This document shows, piece after piece, positions 8,738 through 18,086 of a stretch of DNA of 40,949 nucleotides. The number at the start of each line of letters is the position of its first letter. The stretch's first letter is position 1. Made by a program: the position numbers and the translations under genes. The notes beneath the pieces are model-generated. The model was not told the origin of the DNA and searched no databases. It worked only from the letters and a program-made list of their open reading frames with translations. The DNA is from an uncultured Chitinophagaceae bacterium (GTDB lineage: Bacteria; Bacteroidota; Bacteroidia; Chitinophagales; Chitinophagaceae): contig CAIQDX010000051.1 in assembly GCA_903870685.1 (NCBI GenBank), forward strand, positions 1-40,949. The letters are read 5' to 3'.

Positions 8738-8858
8738 TAAATTGTTTTGAAGAATGAATATAAAGAATTGCAGCATTAAAAAAGATTAAATTGTATAAGA
8801 TGATTACATCTTTTCCACCTGCTCTTTAGTTGCAATATTTGTTTGCTATTTTTACATC

Positions 8859-9398
8859 ATGGCATTAGAGCAATTAGATTTATTTTCTGTTGGTAAAAAA
8901 TCTTCTGAACAGGAGAAAAGCAAAACTGTGTTTACTGATGATAAAATAAAAGTGAAGATCAAATCTAAAAAGCAAGAATCATTCATCGAAAAAAATACTG
9001 AAGAAAAAAGAGGCAGAAAATCTACCAAAGAAATTTACGCATCGGTCGATTTGATTGATATACCTGATGATGAAACACTTAATCAAAAATTATATTACAG
9101 TATCAGCGAAGTAGCGGGATGGTTTAATGTTACAGTTTCACAAATTCGTTTTTGGGAAAATGAGTTTGATATTTTAGAACCTAGAAAAAACAGAAAAGGC
9201 GATCGGTTATTTCGCATTGAAGACATTAAAAATCTGCAATTGATTTATTATTTATTACGCAACCGAAAGTTTAGTATCGAAGGCGCCAAAGAATATTTAA
9301 AAGCCAATAAAAATAAGGCGGAGCTTCATTTACAGCTTGCTGAGTCTTTAACGAAATTCAAATTATTTTTATTGGAATTGAAATCGAATTTGTCTTGA
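8859..9398 (+). CDS. MerR-family transcriptional regulator
   Basis: The 179-residue protein has a lysine-rich, probably disordered N-terminus (1-75). A MerR winged helix-turn-helix follows at about 79-146, with Y-Y-S-I-S-E-V-A and Q-I-R-F-W-E-N-E-F, then R-L-F-R-I-E-D-I and K-F-S-I-E-G-A-K-E-Y-L. No long dimerising coiled coil or effector domain follows, as is usual for the short MerR proteins of Bacteroidota. The N-terminal extension is unusual for canonical MerR members, which begin at the HTH. The thioredoxin-like gene follows after 32 nt and is probably cotranscribed. Confidence 0.85.
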   Translation: MALEQLDLFSVGKKSSEQEKSKTVFTDDKIKVKIKSKKQESFIEKNTEEKRGRKSTKEIYASVDLIDIPDDETLNQKLYYSISEVAGWFNVTVSQIRFWENEFDILEPRKNRKGDRLFRIEDIKNLQLIYYLLRNRKFSIEGAKEYLKANKNKAELHLQLAESLTKFKLFLLELKSNLS

Positions 9399-9430
9399 TA
9401 ATTTTCCAATCACTCAATCGATTTATAATT

Positions 9431-9955
9431 ATGAAGAGAATAATTTTTTTATTTTTTATAGTTGCATTTATTTCCTGTTCATCATTTCACAAACTTTTAA
9501 AAATTAATTATTCAGTTGTTCCTGATGACAGAGCAAAGATTTTAAAAGGAGTAATTAATCGTTCTATAATTGAGAACGATACCTCGTTCGTATGGTTTAA
9601 AGAAAATATGAAATGGGGGCAAGTTGATGAAGCGGCAGTCGCGATTTTTAAACAAAAAGCCAATCAATTTAAAATGATTGTTTTTGGAGGTACCTGGTGT
9701 GAAGACACGCAAAATATTTTACCGAAATTTTATCGCTTGGTTGATAAAAGTAATTATCCCGAAAAAAATATTGTGCTGATTGGTGTTGACAGAAAAAAAG
9801 AAACCATCAATGAACTGCATAAAAAATATAACATCACAAATGTTCCAACATTTATAGTTTTGAAAAAAGGAAAAGAAATTGGAAGAGTTGTGGAATTTGG
9901 AAAATCCGGATCGATCGAAAAAGAATTAACGCAGATTATTGAAGGAATAAAATAA
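9431..9955 (+). CDS. Thioredoxin-fold protein with C-E-D-T in place of CxxC
   Basis: Starting at the ATG of M-K-R-I-I-F-L the protein has 174 residues and a signal sequence with a possible lipobox ending I-S-C at Cys16; an upstream ATT start is not credible. The fold is recognisable from F-G-G-T-W-C-E-D-T-Q-N-I-L-P-K-F at 85-100 and the cis-proline loop N-V-P-T-F at 137-141. Only the first active-site cysteine (Cys90) is present, the second being Thr93, so a classical dithiol exchange is unlikely. It may form mixed disulfides or act as a chaperone (inference). Its stop codon abuts the convergent mechanosensitive channel gene with no spacer. Confidence 0.8.
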   Translation: MKRIIFLFFIVAFISCSSFHKLLKINYSVVPDDRAKILKGVINRSIIENDTSFVWFKENMKWGQVDEAAVAIFKQKANQFKMIVFGGTWCEDTQNILPKFYRLVDKSNYPEKNIVLIGVDRKKETINELHKKYNITNVPTFIVLKKGKEIGRVVEFGKSGSIEKELTQIIEGIK

Positions 9956-11053
9956 TTATTTGTTCTGAATTACAACATCCATATTTTTTGCAGCCAAATC
10001 AATTTTATTTTTGTCAAGTAGGTCAATTACGCTTAAATTAATTTCTTCACGAAGTGCATTAAAATTTTCAAATGTTTGTGGGATGATGGTAAAATAATCT
10101 ACTGCAATGATGTGTGCATTTTTTCCGGTGTCTTGCAAATAAACAAACGAATTGGTTATATATTTTTGTTGTTGCAATAAAGTTTTAATTTCAGATGACA
10201 ACTTTTTTAATTGTTCAGAAGTAGCAGACAAGCTAAGCTCTAAACTCAGTTCCACCTTGCGTTCTGTGCGAAGCGTGATATTATCAATAATGGTATCAAC
10301 CATTTGTTTATTGGGAACAGAGATATATGTTTTTTGTTCGGTTCTGATGCGAGTACTTCTTAATCCAATTTTTTCGATCACACCTGTAAAATTTTGAACT
10401 TTCACTAAATCACCGGTGATAAATGGTTTGTCGAAAAAAATAATGAATGATGCAATTAAATTCTCTAAACTTTCTCTTGTAGCCAATGCCAACGCTGCAC
10501 CAACAATACTTAATCCCGTTAATAAATTACCAATGTCTTTATTGAATGCTAATCGCAACACCAATAAAATCCCGATGATGATGAGAATAACTTTAAAAAA
10601 ATCTTTAAAGAAGACAATTAGTTGATTGTCGATTTTATCGTTGTTGATATTAGCTTTCTCTTCTAATATTTGGGCAATAAATTCAATGGTTCGGATACAC
10701 AATCTTATAAATACAACTATAATGATTGTTACTCCAATACCACTTACAATATCTTCGGTGTTAAGATGATTATGATAAAATTTGAATTTAAAAATTATCG
10801 GAAAAGTCAACCTGTCTAATGCAGTGTACGCAATAAAAACTATTAAAAATCTTTCAATAGGTTTAATAACAAGATTCAGAAATGCTTTCTTCTTTTGCGA
10901 AATTTTTTCGTTGATGATAATTCCCAATAATTTACTTGCGAGAAACCGAGATAGCAATCTTTTAATGATTAGAACGAGCAGAATGGTTCCAAGAACCAAA
11001 AGATATTCTTCAACAGTATTATCTAAAAAATTATAATTTAAAATTTCTTTCAT
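9956..11053 (-). CDS. MscS-family mechanosensitive ion channel
   Basis: The 365-residue inner-membrane protein has about five hydrophobic segments in its first 190 residues. The last is the pore helix, G-L-S-I-V-G-A-A-L-A-L-A-T-R-E-S-L-E-N near residue 180, whose Gly/Ala packing is the MscS signature. The beta domain follows, with F-I-T-G-D-L-V-K-V and G-V-I-E-K-I-G-L-R-S-T-R-I-R, then a cytoplasmic C-terminal domain. Such channels release solutes on hypo-osmotic shock. It lies 9 nt downstream of lpxH and should share its transcript. Confidence 0.92.
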   Translation of the reverse strand: MKEILNYNFLDNTVEEYLLVLGTILLVLIIKRLLSRFLASKLLGIIINEKISQKKKAFLNLVIKPIERFLIVFIAYTALDRLTFPIIFKFKFYHNHLNTEDIVSGIGVTIIIVVFIRLCIRTIEFIAQILEEKANINNDKIDNQLIVFFKDFFKVILIIIGILLVLRLAFNKDIGNLLTGLSIVGAALALATRESLENLIASFIIFFDKPFITGDLVKVQNFTGVIEKIGLRSTRIRTEQKTYISVPNKQMVDTIIDNITLRTERKVELSLELSLSATSEQLKKLSSEIKTLLQQQKYITNSFVYLQDTGKNAHIIAVDYFTIIPQTFENFNALREEINLSVIDLLDKNKIDLAAKNMDVVIQNK

Positions 11054-11062
11054 CCTAAAATA

Positions 11063-11821
11063 TTATTCTTCCCATTTTTTTAATTCAACGTTGCTGCCAT
11101 CAAAAGTGGCGTAGGTAAAATTGCGAATCCAATCGCCAAGATTTATATAGTGACTTTTTTCATTCAAAGTAAAATCAATTGGAAAATGACGATGACCAAA
11201 AATAAAATAATCGAAATGTTCTTTTTGTAAAATTTCTTTGCAGTAAACAATTAACCATTCGCCATCTTCTCCTAAAAAATGTTCATCACTTGTGCCCGTT
11301 TTTTCCCTACTTTTTTTGCTAAAGTAATTTGCCAAACCCATGCCCCACGTGGGATGCAGCTGACCAAACAACCATTGGCATAATTTATTTCGAAATATTT
11401 TTTTAATGAATTTATAACCTTCATCACCGGGGCCTAAACCATCACCATGACCAATATAAAATTTCTTATTATTCCATTCGAATGTTTTTGGTTCGAAATA
11501 AACAGGAATATTTAATTCGTTTTGAAAATAATTTTTCATCCACATATCATGATTGCCAACAAAAAAATAAATCGGTAATCCTTTATCAGTCAATTCGGCC
11601 AATTTTCCCAACAAACGCACATAACCTTTTGGAATAACCGTTTTATACTCGTACCAAAAATCAAAAACATCACCCACAATAAAAATGGCCGAAGCATTAT
11701 ATTGAATGAGATCTAAAAAAGCAACGATCTTTTTTTCACGAATTAAACTATTGTGTACATCAGGTGCACCGAGATGAAAATCGGAAAGAAAATAAATTTT
11801 TTTATCGGGGCTAACATTCAT
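11063..11821 (-). CDS. lpxH: UDP-2,3-diacylglucosamine diphosphatase (LpxH-type)
   Basis: This metallophosphoesterase would hydrolyse UDP-2,3-diacylglucosamine to lipid X and UMP, the fourth step of lipid A synthesis at the inner membrane. Metal ligands are visible: D-F-H at 14-16, G-D at 50-51 in I-V-G-D-V-F-D-F-W, G-N-H-D at 89-92, H125 in G-H-G-D-G, and G-H-R-H near the C-terminus. Length (252) fits. I use the ATG of M-N-V-S-P; a TTG three codons upstream is the alternative. It follows the GGCT-like gene by 9 nt. Other UDP-sugar or general phosphoesterases of this fold cannot be fully excluded. Confidence 0.88.
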   Translation of the reverse strand: MNVSPDKKIYFLSDFHLGAPDVHNSLIREKKIVAFLDLIQYNASAIFIVGDVFDFWYEYKTVIPKGYVRLLGKLAELTDKGLPIYFFVGNHDMWMKNYFQNELNIPVYFEPKTFEWNNKKFYIGHGDGLGPGDEGYKFIKKIFRNKLCQWLFGQLHPTWGMGLANYFSKKSREKTGTSDEHFLGEDGEWLIVYCKEILQKEHFDYFIFGHRHFPIDFTLNEKSHYINLGDWIRNFTYATFDGSNVELKKWEE

Positions 11822-11830
11822 TCCTGTCAA

Positions 11831-12250
11831 TTATTTATTTCTTGATGCATATTCCAACATATCACCATTTGCGATGATTGGTTTTCCTTCAACTGATCCG
11901 GCAAACCAATAGATCCAAGCTTGTTCTGTTGTATCATTTATAATAACAGTAACCATTTCTCTTTTGTATAAAGCCATCTCTCCAATTTCTACATTCAATC
12001 CTTCATAATCATCTAACTGTGCTAACGCCCAATCAAATTCTTCTTCATCTTTTATTTCATATAATTCGCCAACTATAAAATTATTTTCATCTGTTGCAAT
12101 GGCAGCTGGATACTGGCCCATATCGTACAATTTACCTTTTACTTTTGCATTGCCAATTAAACTAAAATAACGACTGATGTAATCGTAAGCGGTACTTTGA
12201 AAACCACTTCTCAGCGAGCCGTACACAAATATTTTATAAACTGATTTCAT
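11831..12250 (-). CDS. Gamma-glutamylcyclotransferase-like protein (GGCT/AIG2 fold)
   Basis: The 139-residue protein has the fold's substrate loop V-Y-G-S-L-R-S-G-F at 9-17. It also has G-K-L-Y-D-M-G-Q-Y-P-A and V-G-E-L-Y-E-I, then the acidic L-D-D-Y-E-G helix start, all usual for the GGCT/AIG2 family. Family members form 5-oxoproline from gamma-glutamyl amines or peptides; the true substrate here is unknown. It is the first gene of a tight GGCT-lpxH-mscS run (9-nt spacings). A near-consensus -7 box (TATCTTTA at 12258-12265, minus) lies just upstream. Confidence 0.85.
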   Translation of the reverse strand: MKSVYKIFVYGSLRSGFQSTAYDYISRYFSLIGNAKVKGKLYDMGQYPAAIATDENNFIVGELYEIKDEEEFDWALAQLDDYEGLNVEIGEMALYKREMVTVIINDTTEQAWIYWFAGSVEGKPIIANGDMLEYASRNK

Positions 12251-12330
12251 AACAGGATAAAGATAAATGCAATCTGGTTATTTATTCTTCTGAAGTAAAT
12301 TTATTTTGAAATTGAGTTAGTACTAAATCA

Positions 12331-12380
12331 AAAAAATGCCATACTCATTATTAAACTTAGAATTAGTTCTATGGTATTTT
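12331..12380 (-). terminator. Hairpin terminator overlapping the stop of the outer-membrane gene
   Basis: On the minus strand AAAATACCATA (12380-12370) pairs with TATGGCATTTT (12343-12333) with one G-U pair and a 26-nt loop. It runs straight into a T tract. The first arm includes part of the gene's TAG stop codon. Confidence 0.5.
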
Positions 12381-13196
12381 AATAATTACGTTTGCGCCTA
12401 AACCTAGCCCTTGTGAAATGTTTCTTCCTGCGAAAGTATAAAAAGCAGAACCATATAAAATTATGGTTCTTCGAAGCTTTATTCCATAAGAAGCATTGAG
12501 TTTAAATGTTTCGTAATCCTTTACTTCTTTTGGATTGATATTAGTAGTTGTATTTGTGCTAAAAGAACCAACGCCCTGCATATTTAAAATAAGTTGTTGC
12601 GATCTCCTTATAATAAAAGCAATAGAAGCATCAGCAATAAGTTGTTGTGGACCATCCGTAGTAAAATAGTTTCGATAAGATAATTGATACATCAGGTATC
12701 CATCATTTTTTAGAAACTTTGGATTTATGTTGTAATTGATTGTAAAATCAATGCCATGAGCAGCATATCCCATTGGCAATTTTCCGGTTGGATTAGAATA
12801 CATTGGAAATATTCCGGAAAGTTGAAAGGTTATATATTTTGTATAGTCTTTATTTTCTATGCTATAGGCTAACCCAAGCATCGCATCTCCCAGATCACTT
12901 CTTTTAGTAATATTTCCGCCTTGTTGTGCCGTTTGAAAAACATACGATGCATTACCTATAAAATCTAATCTACGAGTAACGCCATGTGCTACATAAAACG
13001 AAATGTACTCCGATCTAAAATAGTCGTTGGGATTATTTGAATCTTTTAAAAGCCAGTTGGCATCGTAAATTTTATTGCTGTAATAATGATTATAACCAAG
13101 CCCAAAAATACTTCTGTACTTTCCAACTGGCCAACCTGCAAAAGAATAATTGATGGTGACTAGAAAAATAAAAGTGATGAAAATTATTTTTTTCAT
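12369..13196 (-). CDS. Outer-membrane beta-barrel protein of unknown function
   Basis: The 275-residue protein has a signal peptide (1-20, ending S-F-A-G) followed by alternating strands with aromatic girdle residues. Examples are Y-R-S-I-F-G-L-G-Y-N-H-Y-Y, Y-I-S-F-Y-V-A-H-G-V-T-R-R-L and G-V-G-S-F-S-T-N-T. The last strand ends L-G-L-G-A-N-V-I-I-K-I-P. This pattern fits a 12- to 14-strand barrel like those annotated 'MetA-pathway of phenol degradation' or generic OM transporter, but I do not recognise the family securely. It begins 6 nt after the esterase gene, so the two are almost certainly cotranscribed, suggesting uptake or display linked to esterase action. Confidence 0.7.
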   Translation of the reverse strand: MKKIIFITFIFLVTINYSFAGWPVGKYRSIFGLGYNHYYSNKIYDANWLLKDSNNPNDYFRSEYISFYVAHGVTRRLDFIGNASYVFQTAQQGGNITKRSDLGDAMLGLAYSIENKDYTKYITFQLSGIFPMYSNPTGKLPMGYAAHGIDFTINYNINPKFLKNDGYLMYQLSYRNYFTTDGPQQLIADASIAFIIRRSQQLILNMQGVGSFSTNTTTNINPKEVKDYETFKLNASYGIKLRRTIILYGSAFYTFAGRNISQGLGLGANVIIKIP

Positions 13197-13202
13197 TAAG
13201 TA

Positions 13203-14585
13203 TTATTTTTTTGAATAAGCTAATTTTTCAAGTAGCCATTGACTTTGAAAATTTCTGTGTCTCATCGTTACTTCATGAGCCAAAAGATGAAAAGAATAAG
13301 TTTCGCTTTTTTGTTTTGTTGCTTTACTTAATTTATTATAAGCAGCAAAAATTGTTGAAGGTGGTGCCATTATATCTAATAATCCTAATCCCAATAAAAC
13401 AGGGCATTTTATTAAAGGTGTAAAATTTTGTGGGTCAAAGTAATCCATCGTTCTTAAAATATTTTTCATTGTGAGACCGGGAGAATGTTGTAAGTAATCT
13501 TTGTATTTATTAACAGGCCATTCAACCGGATTTTTTCTTCCGGAAATTTCAACAAGATTATTTATATCGCAATAAATTGGATTATCTGTGATACAGGCTT
13601 TTACCCGATGATCTAATGCGGCAGTAACCAATGCCAAAGCACCACCCTGACTTCCACCGGTAACTGCAATGCGAGATGTGTCTATGTTTAAACCGTCATC
13701 GGAACGAGAATAAATAAAATCTATTGCTCGAATGCAATCCATATAAGCACCTCGATAAATGTATTTGTCTTTATTATCAATATCGTATAAAGTATAATCG
13801 TATTCTTTTTCTAAAATAATATCACCCTCAGCTTTTGTTGATCTGATATTAAATTGAAAGATCACAAAGTCATCAGCATATAATGGTTTTAAGGTTACTC
13901 TATATCCAGGAAAACCAACCAGAACAGGATAATAACCTCCAACTTTAGGACTTGTAAGCCAACCATAAACAGTAACCCCACCCAATGATTGCATTTCAAC
14001 ACGATAAACATTATGCGAAATGGTAGAAAGTGAAGGATCGAATTTGACTGAATACTCGGGATGTACAAGACTTAAATCACTGATTGTTTTTTGCCAAAAA
14101 GAATCAAAATCTTCGGGCATATGCACCGGTGTATTTATTTCTAATGCTCTGTAACCAAAAACATTTCTTATGGTATCGTCGTAATCGGTTAAGTTGATCT
14201 TAAAATATAAATCGTAAATACCGGGCTCTTTAACAGGAATTTCGTAGACAATTTTTTTCTTTTGACCAGATCTTATTTTGAAATCAGTTTCTATAACTCC
14301 AACAATACCGCCTGATGGATATTTAACTTCAATCGAAATCTTCCCTTCTTGTGTTTGGCTGTAATGGTTGAAAATAGACACGTCGTATGTTACTGGATGG
14401 GATTGATCGAATAAAGCGTCTTTTTGATGAGGAGCAATTTTTACATCAAATGTCCCGGTTTTTTTTCTTGTCCATTCACTTCTGTTAGCAGATCTTTTTT
14501 TAAAGAGGTTAGTTGAGGAACCGTAAATGGTAGTACTGTTTAGTATAAAAGAACAAAAAATACCAAATAGAATTCCTTTACTCAT
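13203..14585 (-). CDS. Secreted CE7-type acetyl(xylan) esterase with N-terminal beta-sandwich
   Basis: A signal peptide (1-22) is followed by a roughly 100-residue beta-rich segment (about 45-150) and then a CE7/AXE1-like catalytic domain that begins H-M-P-E-D-F-D-S-F-W. Catalytic residues are visible: Ser312 in G-G-S-Q-G-G, Asp404 in G-L-L-D-I-M-A-P and His437 in L-L-A-H-E-V. CE7 enzymes remove acetyl groups from xylan fragments and cephalosporin C. The usual R-G-Q motif is not evident, N-I-R-S standing in its place, so the substrate may differ. Length 460 exceeds the usual 320 because of the N-terminal domain. It precedes the barrel gene by 6 nt. Confidence 0.82.
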   Translation of the reverse strand: MSKGILFGIFCSFILNSTTIYGSSTNLFKKRSANRSEWTRKKTGTFDVKIAPHQKDALFDQSHPVTYDVSIFNHYSQTQEGKISIEVKYPSGGIVGVIETDFKIRSGQKKKIVYEIPVKEPGIYDLYFKINLTDYDDTIRNVFGYRALEINTPVHMPEDFDSFWQKTISDLSLVHPEYSVKFDPSLSTISHNVYRVEMQSLGGVTVYGWLTSPKVGGYYPVLVGFPGYRVTLKPLYADDFVIFQFNIRSTKAEGDIILEKEYDYTLYDIDNKDKYIYRGAYMDCIRAIDFIYSRSDDGLNIDTSRIAVTGGSQGGALALVTAALDHRVKACITDNPIYCDINNLVEISGRKNPVEWPVNKYKDYLQHSPGLTMKNILRTMDYFDPQNFTPLIKCPVLLGLGLLDIMAPPSTIFAAYNKLSKATKQKSETYSFHLLAHEVTMRHRNFQSQWLLEKLAYSKK

Positions 14586-14806
14586 ATATCTCCAATGTTT
14601 ATAAAAGATGTAAGCAGAATCAAATAACGTATATATTAAAGTTATAGTATTTCAATGACTCTTAAAACATGATAATTTTTTTGAAACTGAATTCTTCCTT
14701 GAAAAACGATGAAACAAATTATTCAGAAATGGAAACTCTCTTTCAGGTAATACAATTCATAATAAGGGAAATGCTTTGTTGAAGGAGTTATTACACTTGA
14801 AAGATT

Positions 14807-15442
14807 TTATTTTTTATCAACTAAAAAACAAAATACTTCTTTAGGACCATGCACACCAACCACTAAAGTCTTTTCAATATCGGCTGTGCGACTTGGTCCG
14901 GTTGCCAAAGTAATCAATGAAGGGAGATTGTTTTTGTATTTCTCATTTACAATTTTCAATCCGTCTTTAATATCGTAAACTAATTGATCGCTATATGCAA
15001 TACAAATATGAACAGGCGCATAAACACTAGTAGTTCGGCCACTTTGCTGTGCGCTGCTCATTAAAATACTTCCGGTTCTGGCAATTAATAATTCGCAGGT
15101 GGTGATGGAAGCATCACAGGTTTTAAGATTTGTTGCGTTATAATTATCAAATCCGTTTGCGGATAAATTTTGTTTTAAAATATCTTCAACACAATAAATT
15201 TTTTCCCATTTTCTCGCAGCAATTAATGTGTTGAGTTGTTGCACCAATTCTTTTTCATCAAAACAAAAAGAAAATCTTCCCAATAAGCCTGTAAAATTTT
15301 CTGCGAATTCAATTTCCAATTCTTTTGTTGATAATTGAAATACAGAATCGTTTCCTTCACTTTGCGGAAATGGAACAGGCACCGGATGTGCCAGTGCCTG
15401 TCTGATTTTTTTTAAAATATTTTCTTTCGCTGTATTTGCCAT
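14807..15442 (-). CDS. LUD-domain protein (LutC/YkgG-like)
   Basis: The 211-residue cytoplasmic protein shows the LUD fold. It starts A-N-T-A-K-E-N-I-L-K-K-I-R-Q-A-L. A central segment reads C-E-L-L-I-A-R-T-G-S-I-L-M-S-S. Later come H-I-C-I-A-Y and the ending L-I-T-L-A-T-G-P-S-R-T-A-D-I-E-K-T-L-V-V-G-V-H-G-P, the most conserved stretch. LutC is one of three LutABC proteins for lactate oxidation, but lutA and lutB are not beside it, so a lactate role is not shown. It starts 20 nt after ftsH and is probably cotranscribed. Confidence 0.87.
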   Translation of the reverse strand: MANTAKENILKKIRQALAHPVPVPFPQSEGNDSVFQLSTKELEIEFAENFTGLLGRFSFCFDEKELVQQLNTLIAARKWEKIYCVEDILKQNLSANGFDNYNATNLKTCDASITTCELLIARTGSILMSSAQQSGRTTSVYAPVHICIAYSDQLVYDIKDGLKIVNEKYKNNLPSLITLATGPSRTADIEKTLVVGVHGPKEVFCFLVDKK

Positions 15443-15462
15443 TACTTCACAATTACAGATGT

Positions 15463-17544
15463 TTAATTTTCTATTTTAGGAGTAGGAACTTTATCGTCAA
15501 CAATTGGAAGTGGTGCAATTATATCAGCCGGAGGAACGCCACCAATTGGATCGGGTTCTATATCTTCTAAAATTTTCTTTTCTTCAAATGGACGTTTACC
15601 AATCAATAATTCAACATCGCTTTTATGCAAAACTTCTTTGTCTAATAATTCTTTTGCCAATAATTCTACTTCAGCTTTTTTCTCTTCAAGTAATTTTAAT
15701 GTACGTTGATAAGCGATATCAATAATTCCGCGAACTTCTTCATCAATAATTTTTCCTGTTTCTTCACTAAATGGTTTTGTAAAAGTTTGTTCTTGTGTAG
15801 GATCGTAGAAACTTACATTACCAATTTTATCATTCATGCCATAAGCAGTAACCATGCTGTAAGCAATACGAGTTATTTGTTGCAGATCGTTTGAAGCACC
15901 GGTAGAAATTTTACCGAAGAAAATTTGTTCAGCAGCACGACCACCTAATGTCATACAAATTTGATCCATCAATTGATCGGTATTATATAAGTATTGTTCT
16001 TTTGGTGTGTATTGCGCGTAACCCAATGCTGCCGTACCTCTTGGAACAATGGTGACTTTTAATAATGGATAAGCATGTTCTAAAAACCAACCACAAATTG
16101 CATGGCCTGCTTCGTGATATGCGATCACTTCTTTTTCGTAAGGAGCAATAATTTTATTTTTCTTTTCCAATCCACCAATCACACGATCAATCGCATCTTG
16201 GAAATCGCTCATGTCGACAGCGAGTTTATCTTTTCTTGCTGCGATCAATGCGGCTTCGTTACAAACATTAGCAATATCGGCACCTGCAAAGCCCGGTGTT
16301 TGTTCAGCCAATTTATAAATATCTAAAGTTTCAGAAATTTTTATTGGCATTAAATGCACTTTGAAAATCGCTTCTCTACCTTTCACATCCGGTTTATCAA
16401 TTGATATCTGACGATCAAATCTTCCCGGTCTTAATAATGCGGTATCTAAAACATCGGGTCTGTTGGTTGCAGCAAGAATAATAATTCCGGTATCGCCACC
16501 AAAACCATCCATCTCAACTAATAATTGATTCAAAGTATTTTCTCTTTCATCATTACTCATTATGGCATTTCTTCCACGTGCTCTTCCTATTGCATCAATC
16601 TCATCAATAAAAATTATACAAGGTGCCTTTTCTCTTGCTTGTTTAAATAAATCTCTAACACGACTTGCACCAACACCAACAAACATTTCTACAAAATCAC
16701 TTCCGCTTAAACTAAAGAATGGAACTTGCGCTTCGCCTGCCATTGCTTTTGCCAACAATGTTTTACCGGTTCCCGGAGGACCAATTAATAAAGCACCTTT
16801 AGGAATTTTACCACCAAGCGAAGTATATTTTTTTGGATTTTTTAAGAAGTCAACGATTTCCATCACTTCCACTTTTGCTTCATCCAATCCTGCAACATCA
16901 GTAAATGTGATATTTACTTTAGCGCTTTTATCAAATAATGTTGCTTTAGATTTTCCAATATTAAAAATACCACCGGGGCCACCACCACCACCAGGGCCGC
17001 CGCCACCCATTTTACGCATTAATAAAATCCATAGACCAACAATAACGATCATCGAAATAACTGTACTAACAATTGGACCTCCAAAAAAGTCAGAATCTTC
17101 TTTTGGATAAGTTGCAACATGCGCCACGTTTGGATTTTCTTTATAAAAATCTTTCATTCCATCATCATAAACTTTCCAATCGGTTACTTTAAATTGAAAC
17201 AATGGAACGCCTTTTACTTTAGCCGGTTCTAATTTTGTTTTTAAGACTTTTTCGTAATAAGGTTTTGAAATACTGTCGGCCTTGATATAAACTTTTACAA
17301 CACCCTTGTTGGTGATAAGATCTAATTTCTCTACATCACCTTTGGCGATCATGTTTAGTTTTACATCTTGTTCTGAAACAGGAGAAGTTTCGGGTGTAAA
17401 TCTTCCAAACTGCGAAACCCCTAATAATGTTACTGCAATTATTAAATAGATCCAGTAGATACTAAATTTAGGAGTCTTACGCGAAGGCTTATCATCACCG
17501 CCATTAGTGAAAGGAAATTTTGGTTTGTTATCTTCTTGTGCCAT
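15463..17544 (-). CDS. ftsH: ATP-dependent zinc metalloprotease FtsH
   Basis: This membrane AAA+ protease degrades misfolded membrane proteins and regulatory targets. Of 693 residues, two transmembrane helices lie at about 28-45 and 157-176, flanking the periplasmic domain. A glycine-rich linker follows at 179-192. The AAA domain has Walker A G-P-P-G-T-G-K-T (255-262), pore motif F-V-G (288-290), Walker B I-I-F-I-D-E-I-D (310-317) and the second region of homology R-P-G-R-F-D-R. The protease site is H-E-A-G-H at 477-481. The C-terminus ends in a Pro/Asp-rich tail. It sits 52 nt after rsfS. Confidence 0.98.
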   Translation of the reverse strand: MAQEDNKPKFPFTNGGDDKPSRKTPKFSIYWIYLIIAVTLLGVSQFGRFTPETSPVSEQDVKLNMIAKGDVEKLDLITNKGVVKVYIKADSISKPYYEKVLKTKLEPAKVKGVPLFQFKVTDWKVYDDGMKDFYKENPNVAHVATYPKEDSDFFGGPIVSTVISMIVIVGLWILLMRKMGGGGPGGGGGPGGIFNIGKSKATLFDKSAKVNITFTDVAGLDEAKVEVMEIVDFLKNPKKYTSLGGKIPKGALLIGPPGTGKTLLAKAMAGEAQVPFFSLSGSDFVEMFVGVGASRVRDLFKQAREKAPCIIFIDEIDAIGRARGRNAIMSNDERENTLNQLLVEMDGFGGDTGIIILAATNRPDVLDTALLRPGRFDRQISIDKPDVKGREAIFKVHLMPIKISETLDIYKLAEQTPGFAGADIANVCNEAALIAARKDKLAVDMSDFQDAIDRVIGGLEKKNKIIAPYEKEVIAYHEAGHAICGWFLEHAYPLLKVTIVPRGTAALGYAQYTPKEQYLYNTDQLMDQICMTLGGRAAEQIFFGKISTGASNDLQQITRIAYSMVTAYGMNDKIGNVSFYDPTQEQTFTKPFSEETGKIIDEEVRGIIDIAYQRTLKLLEEKKAEVELLAKELLDKEVLHKSDVELLIGKRPFEEKKILEDIEPDPIGGVPPADIIAPLPIVDDKVPTPKIEN

Positions 17545-17596
17545 AAATCAATTACTTCAATTAATAATTTTTCTGCTAACAGAAATTCAATTTTTT

Positions 17597-18001
17597 TTAA
17601 TCATCATGCCCCGTAAGCGGCGCATCGTTCCACATTTCTTCTAATCTATAAAATTTTCTTGTGTCGGGTTGCATAACATGTACCACAATGTTTACATAAT
17701 CAATCAAAACCCAATGCAGTCCTTGTTTTCCCTCGTGTTTATAAGGTGCCTCATCGCAATTAAATCTTACTTGTTCTTCAATAAAATCACTAATGGCTCG
17801 AACTTGCGTTGTACTTGTTGCCTGACAAATAATAAAAAAATCTGCAACCGCTTCTGGAATTTTACGAAGATCCAAACTTACCAATTGCTCACCCTTTTTA
17901 TCTTGAATAGCTTTGATAATAGTTTTAAAAATTTTCGAACTGCGTGTCAGCCTGGTAACTGTATTCTTTTTACGGCTGTCTAAAACGGAAAGAGTTGTCA
18001 A
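17597..18001 (-). CDS. rsfS: Ribosomal silencing factor RsfS
   Basis: RsfS binds ribosomal protein uL14 and blocks subunit joining when nutrients run low. The core domain is clear: K-I-F-K-T-I-I-K-A-I-Q-D-K-K-G, then D-L-R-K-I-P-E-A-V-A-D-F-F-I-I-C, H-W-V-L-I-D-Y-V-N-I-V-V-H and F-Y-R-L-E-E-M-W. No in-frame ATG precedes the domain. The frame is open back to a GTG at 18079, which would give 160 residues, but those first bases belong to a dispersed repeat. A TTG at 18001 gives 134 residues and is my preference. It heads the rsfS-ftsH-LUD run. Confidence 0.92.
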   Translation of the reverse strand: MTTLSVLDSRKKNTVTRLTRSSKIFKTIIKAIQDKKGEQLVSLDLRKIPEAVADFFIICQATSTTQVRAISDFIEEQVRFNCDEAPYKHEGKQGLHWVLIDYVNIVVHVMQPDTRKFYRLEEMWNDAPLTGHDD

Positions 18002-18065
18002 TAATTTATCGAGTTTTTTTGTAAAATAATTTTTGTTTACCAACTTGAAGTTCTTTATGCAACTT

Positions 18066-18086
18066 CTGTTGCGTCGCACTCTTCAA
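18066..18086 (-). repeat. Dispersed repeat, copy B
   Basis: The minus strand reads TTGAAGAGTGCGACGCAACAG, the same core as copy A and close to copy C. It overlaps the GTG (18079) that would otherwise be the upstream start of rsfS. Confidence 0.6.

Noticed and set aside
14586-14806. Possible short peptides (13 and 17 codons) in the 221-nt gap between the LUD and esterase genes
   Set aside because: Too short, no recognisable motif and no promoter box with proper spacing; I see nothing definite in this gap.
16970-17010. GC-rich CCACCACC tract
   Set aside because: It encodes the glycine-rich linker of FtsH and is not an independent repeat.
16562-17110. A 182-codon open frame on the plus strand inside ftsH
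   Set aside because: It is antisense to the AAA domain of FtsH and only mirrors its codon pattern; no recognisable protein features.
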